Positions 22,874 to 34,986 are shown, counted from the stretch's first letter. The stretch is 64,000 nt of DNA from Uloborus plumipes (GCA_038373865.1 JAXGGA010001692.1:79593-143592), one strand, 5' to 3'. Notes: generated from the letters alone by a model not told the origin. Translations and numbers: made by a program.

Positions 22874-23456
22874 TTAACATATTTCAAAATTTAGTTCCTT
22901 TTCAAAGTCACACTTAAACTCATATGCATGGGATAATGTGAATTGAGTTGAAATAAGCTAAATATCAAAAAGTTGTTCAAGAAATAAATGGCAATTCAAA
23001 AGCAATAAATTTCAGATTTAAAGCAGTTATCAGTATAGATTTTTAATGCTATAACACTTTTTCCTTGTAGTGTGAGTTATGCATATAATTAGTCTATTAT
23101 TACTCCCCTTCTCCAGAAGATAAATATACTGGACACACTCTAGTGAAAAGTTTTCATCTTTAATATGAGACTTTAATACCTGCAATATCCTCTATTGTTC
23201 ATTTATGAATTGTTTCTATGATTTCAATGAGCTTCATTCATTTTTTTAACTTTGATTTATATTTAATTTTACGAAATATCATCCAAATCATTTTTAAAAC
23301 CAAAAAACAATTGTTAAACAAGATTTGATTGCAATAAACAAATGGTGTTTCTGTAAAATTTCTTAAGTTTTGATCAGCTGAAGATATATTTAAAAAGACT
23401 GGTCACAAGAATATTCCTAACACAAGAAATACTATCTCATAATTTTTAGTGATATA

Positions 23457-24238
23457 CAGGGTGGTTATAATAAATTAACGTGAGGTGTTTGGAGCCCTCT
23501 AGCGCGTTAAGTACTGGGCGAAACATTGTCAAATTTCATGAGTGCACATATTAGACCATGGGATTTTGATTTCTGAAATGAAACAAATTAGTTTAAAAAA
23601 TCGCCTCCAGGGGAAAATTTGGCACTGTAACAGTGCATTACTGTGAATATTGCGAATTAAATTTTAAAAAATGCTGTACAAAGTAATATCGCAATGAAAA
23701 AATGATTGTTATTTGCAAATCAGGTTTAATATGATCGTCGTAGAATTTCCGGTAATTCCCCCAATTTAGCCCGATCTCAATCCATGTGATTTTTGGTTAT
23801 GGGGATAGCTGAAAAGTGTTGTGTATCAAAGACATGTTTCTGATGTAGCAAGTTTAAAAGATATGGTAACTTTTAAAGTCCGAGAAATCAATTCTAATAT
23901 GTTACGAGCTGCCATGGAAAATGTTGTGCATCGCATCCAGTTCTTGCAACTTCACAATGGTGATCATATTGAACTACATATGTGACAAAAAAAGCCATTT
24001 TTGCCAAAAAAAATGGATGCATATTTTGTCCGTAGCATTTCATTCTCCGACAATCGGAGTAATACACTTTTGCAGCGCCAAAATTTCCCATGGTGACCAT
24101 TTTTTAAACTTATTTTTATTTCAGAAATTGAAATCCCATGTTCTAATATGTGTGACCATAAAACTTGGCAATGTTTCCCCCCAGTACTTCATGTGCTAGA
24201 GGGCTCCAAACACCTCACGTTAATTTATAACCACCCTG
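23457..24238 (+). mobile_element. Mariner-type element with long TIRs, copy 2
   Basis: It begins CAGGGTGGTTATAATAAATT at 23457 and ends TTATAACCACCCTG at 24238, with TA at 23455-23456 and 24239-24240. Inverted ends of about 110-120 bp include GTGTTTGGAGCCCTCTAG. Same family as 2643-3415, with a better preserved transposase remnant. Confidence 0.85.
23770..23985 (+). pseudogene. C-terminal remnant of mariner/IS630-type transposase
   Basis: One frame of 71 codons holds PDLNPCDFWLWG, an in-frame TAG, LKSVVYQRH, and then MLRAAMENVVHRIQFLQL. It finishes at a TGA at 23983-23985, which looks like the natural end. PDLNPCDFWLWG is the third catalytic block of DDE/D transposases of this superfamily. 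The N-terminal HTH and the first catalytic residues are absent from the 782-bp element, so it cannot be autonomous. Confidence 0.8.
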
Positions 24239-25113
24239 TATGTTAGAAAATAACTTATCCTTTTCCGTTTGGTTTACTTCTCTGGCAGCTATTCTTTATT
24301 TCATTGGTCTTGTTTAAATTCATTAAAGTATGGTTTGTACTCTAAAAACACAAATTCAAGCAAATATTTCTTGAAGTTTCTTTAAAAAAAAATGTATCTC
24401 ATTGATTGCAGAAAGTTTCTTTACAGTAAGTCTATCGGAAATGCTCTGAATGTCTGCAGTTCACTTTTAAGTACCTTTCTCCCCCTACTTCAAACTTGTC
24501 AATGTGAGGACTTAGAACTACCATGCATTACTGTATGGCTTAGGAAAAGTAGTTAACTCCTTCTCACACAGGCAACCAAGCCCATATTGCATAAGTGAAA
24601 GGTAGACCACTTTTGACCTAATCTGATTTTAGTTGGTGATTCTTTCCGGGTTTCCTGTTGATTGATATGAATTGTCTATGTGCATTAATAGATTTTAGGT
24701 TGTTATTGAAGGCAGCCTAATGATCTATGATCAACATGTATTTTAATAATTGCATGTAGTTACAAAGTACTCTAGTAGAGGTACAGCCAGGAGAAGTTGG
24801 AAGTCAAACCTCCTCCCCCAAACCCTTGGTTCAATCACATATTGTCAATCCTAATACAGTAACTTGTTTTTACGTAGGTACTGTTATGACTCTCCCCCAA
24901 CCCTACCCTAATTGCCAGCAAATTAATATCTAAATCATTCGATAACAGCCCAAGATTTATCATAAGCGGGTTTTAATACTTGAGTTTTATGAAATTGTAT
25001 TTGAGGAATTACCTTCCTCATACCTTTTAAGAGTTGTAAGTATTGCTTAGAAGTATGGAAAATACCTTATACACTTAGTAAAACCATGCATTTTAATCTG
25101 CAAATATTTTCAG

Positions 25114-25310
25114 GAAATGATTTTACATTTACTGATACCTATTATGGAAGGCCCATACCCTTTGCAACAGCTGGAGATTGCTCAAGAATACCAAAGTGCC
25201 TTCTTGGTTCATTTGCAATTTCTTTAGAAGGAACAGACTTCAGAGTTGCATCTACAGCTAAATGGGTATCTAAAGATGGTCTTGCTCATGTTTACTTGCA
25301 CCGTGCAAAG
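25114..25310 (+). CDS. ADAMTS9/20/GON-1-like protein, GON-domain exon (core)
   Basis: The exon follows ATATTTTCAG and ends at AAG before GTTGTA. Its first two bases complete the Gly codon begun at 17566, and it ends in phase 0. It encodes 65 residues with the strongest family signature in the window: GRPIPFATAGDC, then KCLLGSFAISLEGT and STAKWVSKDG. Family members have closely similar GxPVPFATAGDC and GRFSINLYGT stretches, followed by ARWIS. Two cysteines are placed as in the family. The translated open frame runs beyond the donor only by chance. The GON module serves matrix-protease function and secretory trafficking in animals. Identification is firm at family level. ADAMTS9 and ADAMTS20 cannot be told apart, and arthropods usually have a single GON-bearing member. 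Confidence 0.95.
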
Positions 25311-26494
25311 GTTGTAATATTCTCATATTTTTCTTTTGTATTTGGTTTTTTTTTTCCTGTGAATTTTTAACCTGTTTCTGGTATTTTGATTGTGAAAAAT
25401 CAGTATCAAAATAAAAAGTAAGATATACGTCAAGGAAAATTTTTGCTGATAAATATTTATTTCACTGGTGCTTGTAAAAATCTCCCCCCCCCCTAGTTAA
25501 TTTGTTAAGCAAATTATATATTTTTGATCCATAAAAAAATTGACCAGCTTTTTAAAATGAATAACACATTTTTATACCTGACATGTACCCAATGTGATTA
25601 TTTTCAGTTGATGACAAACTATAAATTTGTAAAAGTTAAATGAGCGATGTGTTTTAAATGCCCAAGTTTTGTCAAGACAGTTGCATACACATGTTTTCGG
25701 ATTTCAAAGAGCCCTTTTCACAATGCAGAAGAGGGTTCTAATAATTAATCTATTTATATGAGTAATTGCATCATTTTAAAAGGTTGAGTAAATGTGAAAG
25801 AAATAGGAAAAACGTACTTTTTCCATATCTAATACTGTTGGCTTATTTTTATATCTGCTTCATGTTTTCTCTCTCCCCTTTAGGAAAATTCTTGCTACTT
25901 ATCCTCAGAAAAATTATACTATTGTTAGGCACTTCAATGCATTATACAACTAAGGAACTGAAGTTTTTAATCACAGAAAACTACATTACTGCTGTTCAAT
26001 AATGTGATGGAGTGTAGAAGTTGATGTATGTTTGAGGCATAGTCTGTTAGGGTTAGACATTTAAAACTTTAGAGATTTTGCAAGTGGAAGAAAATGAGAC
26101 TTTTCTATTTCTCAAAATATCAGAGAACATAATATCACAATATCCCAGCAAGCAAAATATCTTGCCTCAGGATTGCATAAAGGTTAACGCGTCGGCAAAT
26201 ATCACCTTGCCTAAATGCTGCCTGGATAATGTTATGTTACTCTCTAAGAGCTGTCAGCGACTTGCCCCAATGTTGACTGTCAAGGTGTATGCAGCCTAAT
26301 ATCAGTCGAGTTACAGGGTGGACTCTGTCTTTGAAGCATCAAAATGCTGGTATAACAGTGTGAAATCAATCTGCATGCAAGAAGTGGTAGCTATTGTAAT
26401 CCTGCATACATATTATCTTGACATTAAAATGGCAGGATACATTGATATAACTGTGAAATTAGTCTGTATGCAAGGTGCAATTGCTTGCAAGGTC

Positions 26495-26525
<31 letters not shown>

Positions 26526-26791
26526 TATTTTCGCTTCAAATTCACGAAGTAAATTTCATTCTTTAACTATTCGTTTTATTCTTCAAGCAAAAATTTTTTT
26601 AAGCTTAGAATTTTTTTTAAGCTGACACATGATTGGAAAGTCACATAGAGATATTTGCTTTTGTTCGATTTGCAATTTAATTGCGGATAATGAAAATTAC
26701 TTCATTGATTTTAGATTAAACTTTACATATTAAAATTCGTAGACTTCTTATATAGTGGCAAAAACATGGTTAGATTTTTATTATTTATTTA

Positions 26792-26796
<5 letters not shown>

Positions 26797-26828
<32 letters not shown>
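26797..26828. repeat. (ATT)n microsatellite
   Basis: About ten tandem ATT units inside the intron. Confidence 0.9.
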
Positions 26829-28130
26829 TACTTAACAGAATAAGTCGCACTATTAAAAATACAATGCAATATTTTTATTTAAAAATGTATGCTTCTTTTC
26901 GAATTATTAATACATAAAATGCCTGGTTAAAATTATGGAGAAATATTAATAAATATCGCAGATAATAAACAAAAAATCTAAGTCCATTTCTGAGTGGATG
27001 TCAGCTTAAAAAATACACTTAGACAAAAAACTAATTTATTTTTTAAAATAACATAAATAGTTATTGAATAAAATTAAACTTACTAGCGAGCTTGAAGTCA
27101 TTTTATGGTAAAACCGTGACTGCGTATAATCCCTTGTCTGCTTTGTTTAAGAACGAAAAACTTTATTTTTGCCCATTTCTGCCATTGATCGCGATATTTA
27201 TTGTGTATAGCACTTGTTAAATAAAGGCAGTTAAGAATGATTCAAGTAATTTCTAACACAATCATATTCCACGCTTAAGCAAACAGATTTTTAACGAAGC
27301 CAAACTGCGTATCCTACCACTTGCAAGCTAACTCGCTCTCATGTTCTTGATAACACCGAAGAAAAAACCCACGATACAAGAAACTAGGAATGCTGGGAAT
27401 AAAAGTCTGTGCATGCGTAACTTTCAACAAAGATCCAGGTGGGTCGGGAGCGTGGGTCTTTGTTTGCTAATGACCCTGACCGCAACAGCATGAAACCAGT
27501 GTTTCTCAACTGCTCCTTTTGAATCCTGACGCTGATAACATGTATGCAGTCTTAATATTGCAGGAGGAAGTCAGTATGGACATTGAAAGATGAATATAAT
27601 CTTGCACACGTGCTGTTTTTGCAATATATACTTTTTAATCTTTATACAGTCTGTATGCAGTAATTTAAATTTAATACTGACGCCATCAGTACATTATCAA
27701 GATCTGTCAAGGCTGATGCAAGAAATTTTGCTTGTAGGGATACCATGGTGTGGTATAATCTGTTCACATCTGTCTGAAGCTTGAACTCCTCAAAAACCGC
27801 TGGAAGTAGAGACTTGATATTGAATTACTATTCGATTCCAGTTTCTTTTCTGAACAAAACGACCATTTTCGTAGTTGTACAATTTTAACTAACAGAGATA
27901 TCAATTCATAAGTCTCATTTTTGCCCTTTTGTCATTCCTTCAAAATCAGGAAGTAAATGTGCTATTGCGCAATCTTCTCTGACTCGTAGCTTCGTATAGT
28001 TGGAACCGTGCCAGAATCTCTTTCTCTATTCTTCTCAATAATTCGAATGACTTTTTGATGCAGGAAAAAAGCAAAAGTGCAAGCTCCTTCCAGCGATCCG
28101 AGCCACCTTGGCGGTGAGTTGTTGCACTTA

Positions 28131-28893
28131 CCGTATTTTCGGGTAGTTAAGCTACGGCTTATATGTGTTTAAAAGCTGAATTTTAACTCCTGCGGCTTAT
28201 ACGCCATGGAAGTTTTTTTTTTCTTTTAAGTACATGCTATGTTTATTTTTTCCTAAACCAAAGAACACATCGAAAGCCACTACTGCAACGCCCTTGAACA
28301 GTTTTATTTTAAAAAGAGTAACAGCATTTCTGCTTATTCAGACGTTATTTTATTTTCCTAGATCTGATAACGAAGGGGAATAACTTAAGAAAAAAAAACC
28401 ATCAACAATAACCAACATATCAAAAAACGAATCCAAACGAAAAACAAATAAAAAATCAAAATCGCCAGTGATAAGGAAGGGGAATAAATTAAGGGAAAAA
28501 AAACATCAACAATAATTCCAAACGAAAAACAAAATCGCCCACAAAATCGCCCACCCATTGCTGAGGGAATGGGAAGTAAGGTTGCTGTAGAGACTACCAG
28601 AGAGTAGGACAGGATTACTATAAATTGCAGTTATCACTAAAATGTTGCAACGTTTTAATTATCTATGATATTGAAACACTATTTTCAAATCAATGTTACT
28701 GATTCTTTGTCATTGTTTTTTAACTATGTCAATAGGAGTATACTGCAGCATAGGTTCTTGCAGAAAATTTTTAACTACGTTTCATGTGGCTCATACTCTG
28801 ATTCAGCGTATCTGATGAAACACATTTCTTTTTTCCGAAATTTTGAGAAGTGCGGCGTATACGGTGGTGTGGCTTATCTACCCTAAAATACGG
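28131..28893. mobile_element. TA-flanked MITE with CCGTATTTTCGGGTAG termini
   Basis: CCGTATTTTCGGGTAG at 28131 and CTACCCTAAAATACGG ending at 28893 are inverted, with TA on both sides. Subterminal GCTACGGCTTATA and CGGCGTATAC words mirror one another. Non-coding, 763 bp. Similar CCGTATTTT-ended elements are dispersed in many animals (established knowledge; the exact family is not named here). Confidence 0.75.
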
Positions 28894-29351
28894 TACACAA
28901 AAAAGTGTTTACAAGAAACTACTATATAGTATAAAAAATTGCTCATTTGTGCTCATAAATACATTTCTTGCATTTATTTTCTTTCTTTTAAAAACATCAA
29001 TCTTAAATACGATGCTTTTTTTTTGGGGGGGGGGGGGGGGGTCTTGGAAATGTTTTTAATTTTTATGCTTTTCAATGGATCTTACATAAAATATTTGTTA
29101 CATCTTGAAATTTATACGCATAGATGAACTATTTTCTTTTTATTTTAAGATACATTACTATTTCTTATACTGTAGTTACTTGTGTTTTATGAACAATCAA
29201 CGAACAGCCTTTTGTAGAGATCTGGAAAACCGGGAAATTCAAATATTCGCATTAGCAATGGTCCCAAGCATGCCAGATAATTGGTTCTCTACACTATTAA
29301 TTTATGCAGTATGTTTTTATTTTCCCTTTGTTAATCAAGTATTATATTTAG

Positions 29352-29450
29352 AATGATCAAGTCATTGGTGGGAAGTGTGGAGGTTTCTGTGACACATGTG
29401 GCCCAAGCTCTCAGTTAGGAGTTCCTATGGATGTTATGTTGCCTTCATGA
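29352..29450 (+). CDS. ADAMTS9/20/GON-1-like protein, last coding exon with stop codon
   Basis: The acceptor TATATTTAG precedes 29352. The frame continues in phase 0 from AAG at 25310 and reaches TGA at 29448-29450 after 32 codons. It encodes VIGGKCGGFCDTCGPSS followed by a short tail ending in MLPS. GON domains finish with a VxGKCGGYCGKCTPSS-like block and about ten further residues, so this is the natural C terminus, not a truncation. The three cysteines are conserved. The gene is intact over the part visible. A donor-like GTATGTAA begins at 29453, three bases after the stop, which suggests that the 3' UTR is spliced. Confidence 0.92.
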   Translation, partial: NDQVIGGKCGGFCDTCGPSSQLGVPMDVMLPS

Positions 29451-29452
29451 TG

Positions 29453-29460
29453 GTATGTAA
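29453..29460 (+). promoter_or_regulatory. Candidate 3'-UTR splice donor of the ADAMTS-like gene
   Basis: GTATGTAA is close to the ideal donor and lies right behind the stop codon. A candidate acceptor with a good pyrimidine tract (TTTTTTACAG) ends at 31630, and a weaker one (GTTGCAG) lies near 31544. Stop-to-junction distance is only two bases, which would not trigger nonsense-mediated decay. Confidence 0.35.
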
Positions 29461-30505
29461 AAGAGTTTTTATTTTTTGCAATAATACTGTATTTTATTTG
29501 TAATATCAGGTCGCCCGACTATCCCCTTTTTTCCCTACGGGCCTGTTTCATGTTCAACTCATTTTTTCAAATTTAGGTCCATGTTCGGGCTATTTAAAGA
29601 AAAGGCTGCAAGATTTATTTTTTCTGTGATCATAAATGCATTTTGTGTGAATGTCAGATGCTTTTGCTGATTTAATTCCTTTCAAACCATGGTTCTATAC
29701 CAGACTTAAGTGCACCCACCTCCTTTCCCGCTAGATTTGTAAGTGTGCGCCTATCAAAAAAATTAACTAAAACATATTTTCCCTGTGTAGCTTATAGTGC
29801 TATTTTTCTGGATTGTGCGCCGTTCAGCCCCTATGTCGCTATGTACGCCACTGGTCTATTCTATGGTTCATAGCTCATGCAAGCTCACAAGAATGTTACG
29901 TGTTCTAGAAATTTTGCAATATTTATTCATGTGAAAATTATACTACTAATGTGGTATTGAAAATATTAAGTTTCATTATATTCCATGAATAAAATCAATA
30001 GCACTGCATCCATTTCTTTCAATTAGATCACCAGCACTTTTTATTCCAAAAAACGAATATGTTCAAACCTCAATATCTTAAACCTCCTTATCATGAAACC
30101 CTTAAAATCTCAGAAAAAAAAAATCCCATTTATTTTGCAAGAGAAATCTCTTAATTATTTTCTATGGTTATCTTGCACTTTATTTTTCAAAACCCTTGAT
30201 AGGTCGAAATGTTCGCCTGAAGCAAATGTTGAGATTTTTCCTTAGGAAAATTTTGTAGTAGAACCAGTTTGTAGAGGCATTTACATGTAATCTTTCATCC
30301 TTATTTCTGGAAAATTCTAGTATGGGGAATCAGGGAGAGAGAATAAGGGAGTGTGGATTTGAGGAAGATGCTGTAGCCACTCTGTCTTTTCACTAGGCAC
30401 TTTTTTTCTGCTTTAGAACATGTGCTCACTTTGATGACAGGGGTTGAATTTTCATAGTTGACCAGTTTTCAAGCAAAAGCATGTTCATCTTCATTATGAT
30501 TTTTT
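29461..30505. other. Presumed 3' UTR or intergenic sequence; no gene recognised
   Basis: AT-rich. An AATAAA-type signal (GAATAAAATC) lies near 29985-29994 and could serve an unspliced 3' UTR. Confidence 0.35.
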
Positions 30506-30860
30506 AACTCATACAAAACAGTTAATGAAAAGCCTAAATTGAATGCATTATCAACTGAGGATAAAATTAAAAGGATTTCTTGAACATAGATAATGAACTT
30601 CAAATGTGTGGGCACATTGACAAATAAAGAAATTATTTCAAGTGTAACTACAGATGTTTCTGATGAAGAATATGAAAAATGGAACAACATCAAGAGCTTG
30701 AAAAATCTATAAAAGAAGCTAAGAATGCAATGCAACTGCTGCAGTAATTCCTTGAATCAACAGAAAATATTAGAGCTGATTTGTTTGGTGCAATTACTAC
30801 TGGAGAAATTGCAAATTCAAAAGAATTCTGTAAGACACTAGATTTCAATTACGGATTTTT
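30506..30860 (+). pseudogene. Frameshifted coding remnant, possibly pogo/Tigger transposase C-terminus
   Basis: Two + strand frames joined by one shift near 30680 carry protein-like text: a first part ending EIISSVTTDVSDEEYEKW, and a second with ELEKSIKEAKNAMQLLQ, a stop, then FLESTENIRADLFGAI. Several stops interrupt it. The acidic stretch followed by a helical AMxxLxxxLE segment resembles the C-terminal tail of Tigger/jerky-like transposases, but this is a weak resemblance. It could also be a processed pseudogene of an unknown gene. Confidence 0.35.
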
Positions 30861-32504
30861 TTCTTTTAAAGCTTTTTTCATTTCTTCAAAAAATGGATAT
30901 TGTTGCTACTTAAAAAAAGGTATGTAAATAGATTTAAAAATTAGCAAAGTGATGAAAGGAATTATTAGGTAATCATTTACGTAAAGTGACGTATATAAAT
31001 GTCGTTGTGAGTCATTAGTCACTTTTCACAAGATTGTTAGCTGGAAACTTCTATGTATTGATTTCTTTTCTTTCCTGAAATGTTCAAAATATCAAGGTGG
31101 TACTGTATTAAAAAATAAAATTTAATGTCATAAATGCAATTTTCAATCTTTGGTATTGAAGAATTTTCTTTTGTGATTGTAATTTTGTAAAAAGATTGAT
31201 TTCACAAATTCAATTTTTATAAATATTTACTTTTGTGCTACGATAATGCTGATAAAATTTTGCACTTTAATTTCTTTTATTTGCATTAGATTCATCTAAT
31301 TAAATGCATTAAAATTTCAACTAAAAGGAAAATTTGTTGTACCAGAATTTAATTTTTAGCACATTTTTAATACTTTTTGGGCTTTTGCTGTTGTAAAGCT
31401 TTTAATTAACGTTTCATACGGCAGAATTTATTTCTTTAGTGTTTAAAATAAAAGTGTGACTAAACATTATATATTGTTTTAAAGTGATATTATAGCTTTA
31501 AAACAATATATGTTCTGATCTGTGTGTGTGTGTGCGTGTTGCAGGTATTTTCATAAGTAGCCTTTCTTCAAAAATTATTTATTTTGCAATAATTTTATTT
31601 AATTACTTAGTTTTTATTATTTTTTACAGACTACAGATAAAACTGCACATCATCAGTATTCTTCATTGGCAGTTCTCTTCATACTTAATTTCACTGTACA
31701 AAGACATATGGTTTCATTTGTTTTCTAGTGAATATTTTGTGGGCAAATGTGATTTTTATTTACTTATTTTGATACGTTGACCAACCAGGTACTTTGTCAT
31801 CAGCCATTTGATGTTTTCATTTGATGTGGAGTGTGAATATGCTTTAGACTTATGCAAAAAAATAGAATCTCATGAACTATTAGACTTTTTAAATGAATTT
31901 ATTCTTTTTTTAAAATTATTGATTTTAGTGTTTCCCATTGGAATGTTAAATTTTCAATTTTCTCATTTTTGCATAAAATATTTCAACACTTCCATGTGAT
32001 TTATTCTTTAAAGATTAACTGAAGGGTTTTAAATTGATTGTTGCTTGTTGTTCCAGTCATTTTTATAGTATCTTTTGGTGATATTTTTATACAAAGTTTT
32101 TCTATTGATGCATGTTTATAAAACACCATTATCACATTAATGTAGGAAATAATTTAAATTTACTGCTTTTTATTGTGTGTAGGTTTTAATTATTGCTCTT
32201 TCTTAGTCATAAGTATTAATTGTTCACTATTTTGTGTATAGATAATTCTTCTTTAAAATCAGTGTTATGTGTTAAATGTTTAAACGTTTGTTTTCACGCT
32301 CTAAATATATATTAACTGCAAATCTCAATCATCATCATGTGTTAAACTGAATGTTAAATTATGTTGTCTTAGTTTTGTTTTATTTTAAGTTTTCATTCCA
32401 GATTGGTTATGAAGTGAATTAATTTATTCTGTGCCATTGTTTGGCTATAAAAATAGAAGCAAATTCTGCACCAAGCTTTTAATCAATTAGTGATTCAAGT
32501 ATTT
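30861..32504. other. Presumed 3' UTR/intergenic sequence with a candidate acceptor at 31630
   Basis: AT-rich, with a (GT)n run at about 31521-31538. The acceptor TTATTATTTTTTACAG ends at 31630 and could start a non-coding last exon of the ADAMTS-like gene. No coding region is supported. Confidence 0.3.
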
Positions 32505-32508
32505 TTAA

Positions 32509-32733
32509 CCTTTTGGAACCAGGCTGTTTTTTAGAAATTTTTCTTTCGACCCAGGTAGTACGACAGTTGAACCACAGATTTTTTTCCATTGAAAAGAGAA
32601 GGTATAAACTCGTACCAGACGTATGAAACCTGGAAAAAATTCCCGGCTCCAAAGGGTTCGAGTGAAAATCTCAACCCTGTCCTCTAAAAAAAATAGTTAC
32701 GGTACAGCATGTGTACCGCCCGGCTCCTAAAGG
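32509..32733. mobile_element. TTAA-flanked MITE, copy 2 (piggyBac-like)
   Basis: CCTTTTGGAACC at the left and GGCTCCTAAAGG at the right are imperfect inverted ends between two TTAA sites (32505-32508, 32734-32737). Body shared with 22643-22873. Confidence 0.8.
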
Positions 32734-33207
32734 TTAAGCATACTATTTTTATTTAACACAAATACATATCCCTCTTATTATTTTTACTTTGATTCAAACG
32801 TGACTCCAATTTGCCTTAGATGAAGTGCCTTTTTAAAACTGAGTTTCTTTTTTATTGTAAAAATTTTAACTACTACAGTACAGTGGTAGATCCAGCAGGG
32901 GTCATGCCCCCCCCCCACCACCACCACTTTGTTTGTTTTATGATATTAACTTTTTTCTATCATTTTTGCTGCACTGCTCCAATCTTGATTGTAACAAAGG
33001 AACATCAATGATCAAGGTATTAAAATCTGGTTCAAATACAATTTGAGAAAGCAATAAAAATTAATTTTCAAGTATAACTAACAAACAAGAACTATTGCTG
33101 ACAGATTGGAGACTGAAATAAGGATTTCTAGAACCCTACTGCTGTTTTACAAAATTGTGTTAATGCTCCAATGACAGATCCCATGGATCATTTTAAAAAA
33201 CAATATA

Positions 33208-34699
33208 CACTGGTTATCAAAAATTAAGGAAAAATCACAAAAATGACGATTACTCAAGAAGTTACTTGTAGTTTTTTATCAAACTTGGCCACATCGTACA
33301 ACACATAGTAAGGTATAAAATAACATTAAAAATGATACCAAACAATTATAGTATTATTAAAAAAAATACACTAAACAAAATGAACAAATTTGAGGTGTCA
33401 GTTTGATATTGGGGAAGTAACTTCAATATGGTATATGATCCCCTCTAACAGCAATACAGTTCGAGCAGCGATGCGTGATGCTGTCAATTATTCGGTCTAT
33501 CAATTCTACAGGAAGCAAGAGCCACTGATCTTGCAAAGCAGTTGCAAGTGTGGCAAGGGTTTGAGGGGGTGGGTTGAGGGCAGCAATACGTTTCCCTAAA
33601 GCGTCCCAAACGTGCTCGATAGGATTCAAGTCCGTGGAACAATCTGGCCACTCCATACGCAGAATTGTAGCATGTTCCAGATAATCGTCTATGATGCGAG
33701 CTCGGTGCGGTCTTGCGTTATCGTCCTGTAGCAGGAATGCATCACCTATTGCCGCGGCCTATGGGCGAACATAAGTATCAAGGATGTTATCCCTATAAAT
33801 TTGAGCATATACAGTTCCCCTGGGAAAGACATGGAGGTCTGTACGTCCAATTAAAAAGATGCCACCCCAAACACAGACACTGCCTCTTCCGTATGCATCT
33901 CTTTCGCGAATGTTTGACGGATAATAATGGGTTCCAGGTTCCCTCCATATCAAATGACGCCTACTATCACTTTCTAGACTAAATCAAGACTTGTCCGTAA
34001 AGAGTACAACCCTCCATTGGTCATGCGTCCAATGAACATGTTGTCATGCCCACTGTAAACGGTCCTATGGCGTGATGACAATGGCACACAAATAACTGGT
34101 CGTCTCGCATACAGACCACCTTCGTGAAGCCTTCTACGCACGGTAGAAGTTGACACCAACCTTCCGGTGGCTGCCGCCAGGGAGGATCTGAGAAGAGTCG
34201 GAGTAGCAGATCTACTCCTGCGTGCACATAACCTCAAATATCGGTCATCAGCGCCCGTCGTAGCTATTGGCCGTCCTTGACTGAACCTCCTGGATGCTGA
34301 ACCTGTGGTTAAAAATTGGCTCCAAAGTCTATGAACCACAGAAGGACTCACATTTAGCCACCTGGCCACTTCTGTTTGACTTTGTCCTGCCTCTAGTCTA
34401 CCAATGGCTCTGCATCTTAGTTCTGTTGGTAGATGATGCCTAGAAGTCATAGCTACGAGTTGGCCATCTCAGATTTCTTTTGGTAGTATCACGACGAGTT
34501 TTATAGGTTTGCTCTTAAACGTGGTTTTTTAAGCTCCTCGAAGATGACGTACTCCGATTGCAGCGCCACTGATTTGAATAGCATAGTTTTACTCAGCAAC
34601 TCTTACTTAGTGACATATCCAAATTTTGTATGATTTGGATTATTTTTCAGTTAGTTATCGCGATTTTTGTGATTTTTCCTTAATTTATGATAACCAGTG
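33208..34699 (-). mobile_element. Tc1-like transposon, complete with TIRs and TA duplication
   Basis: CACTGGTTATCAAAAATTAA at 33208 and its inverted copy TTAATTTATGATAACCAGTG ending at 34699 are flanked by TA (33206-33207, 34700-34701). The inverted ends continue through GGAAAAATCACAAAAATG. At 1,492 bp it has the usual size for a full-length Tc1 element. It encodes one transposase on the minus strand that is interrupted. It has landed within an older hAT element. Confidence 0.9.
33423..34450 (-). pseudogene. Tc1-like transposase, broken by a frameshift and stops
   Basis: It starts with a Met at 34450 and a clear HTH pair: GRLEAGQSQTEVARWLNVS, then HRLWSQF, a GRP hook (QGRPIATT) and a second helix-turn-helix to RRRLHEGGLYARRP. 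The first catalytic region (VVLFTDKS) is reached only after a frameshift near 34010 and is followed by a stop. Then come CVWGGIFLIGRTDL, an in-frame TAG near 33757, LLQDDNARPHRA with the second catalytic Asp, and STDLNPIEHVWDALGKR with the third acidic residue (DD34E arrangement). All blocks are in the right order, so it decayed after insertion by few mutations. Confidence 0.9.
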
Positions 34700-34986
34700 T
34701 ATAATTAACCTTCTAATTGTGGATTTTTTTACTTTCAGAGAAAGATGTTCGCTAAGATAAACGAAGTAATGACATATGAAAGTTGCAAAAAGTAGTTCTT
34801 AAATTTTACTTTGAATACAATTGTCCTGATTCTGATGGAGATATTATTTATGTGCCTGAAAATATGAATGATTTACTCTCAAGCATAGATACTCTTTCTG
34901 AAGAGGTATTTTTGAGAAGAAAACAGTAGACCATCAAATGGACGCTTTCAAATATACACTAATGTTTCTCGACAGTGTCCGTTTTT

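Larger units (their letters stand above)
17567..25113 (+). other. Intron of the ADAMTS-like gene, 7.5 kb
   Basis: Bounded by GTATAT and ATATTTTCAG, phase 1. It holds a hAT element with a fold-back element inside, a TTAA MITE, and a mariner-type element. The stretches 21503-22642 and 24241-25113 show no recognisable feature apart from a perfect 12-bp hairpin at 22351-22381 and a poly-G tract near 22304. Confidence 0.85.
25311..29351 (+). other. Intron of the ADAMTS-like gene, 4.0 kb
   Basis: Phase 0 intron, GTTGTA to ATTATATTTAG. It contains a TA-flanked MITE (28131-28893), a T18 tract with (GT)n at about 26497-26524, an (ATT)n run at 26797-26828 and a poly-G tract near 29024-29041. Short open frames (for example 26078-26299) have no recognisable product. 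Confidence 0.85.

Noticed and set aside
25086..25113. Starting the ADAMTS exon at the upstream ATG (25086)
   Set aside because: The 28 bases before 25114 include the polypyrimidine tract and AG acceptor; the phase joins perfectly to the exon ending at 17566.
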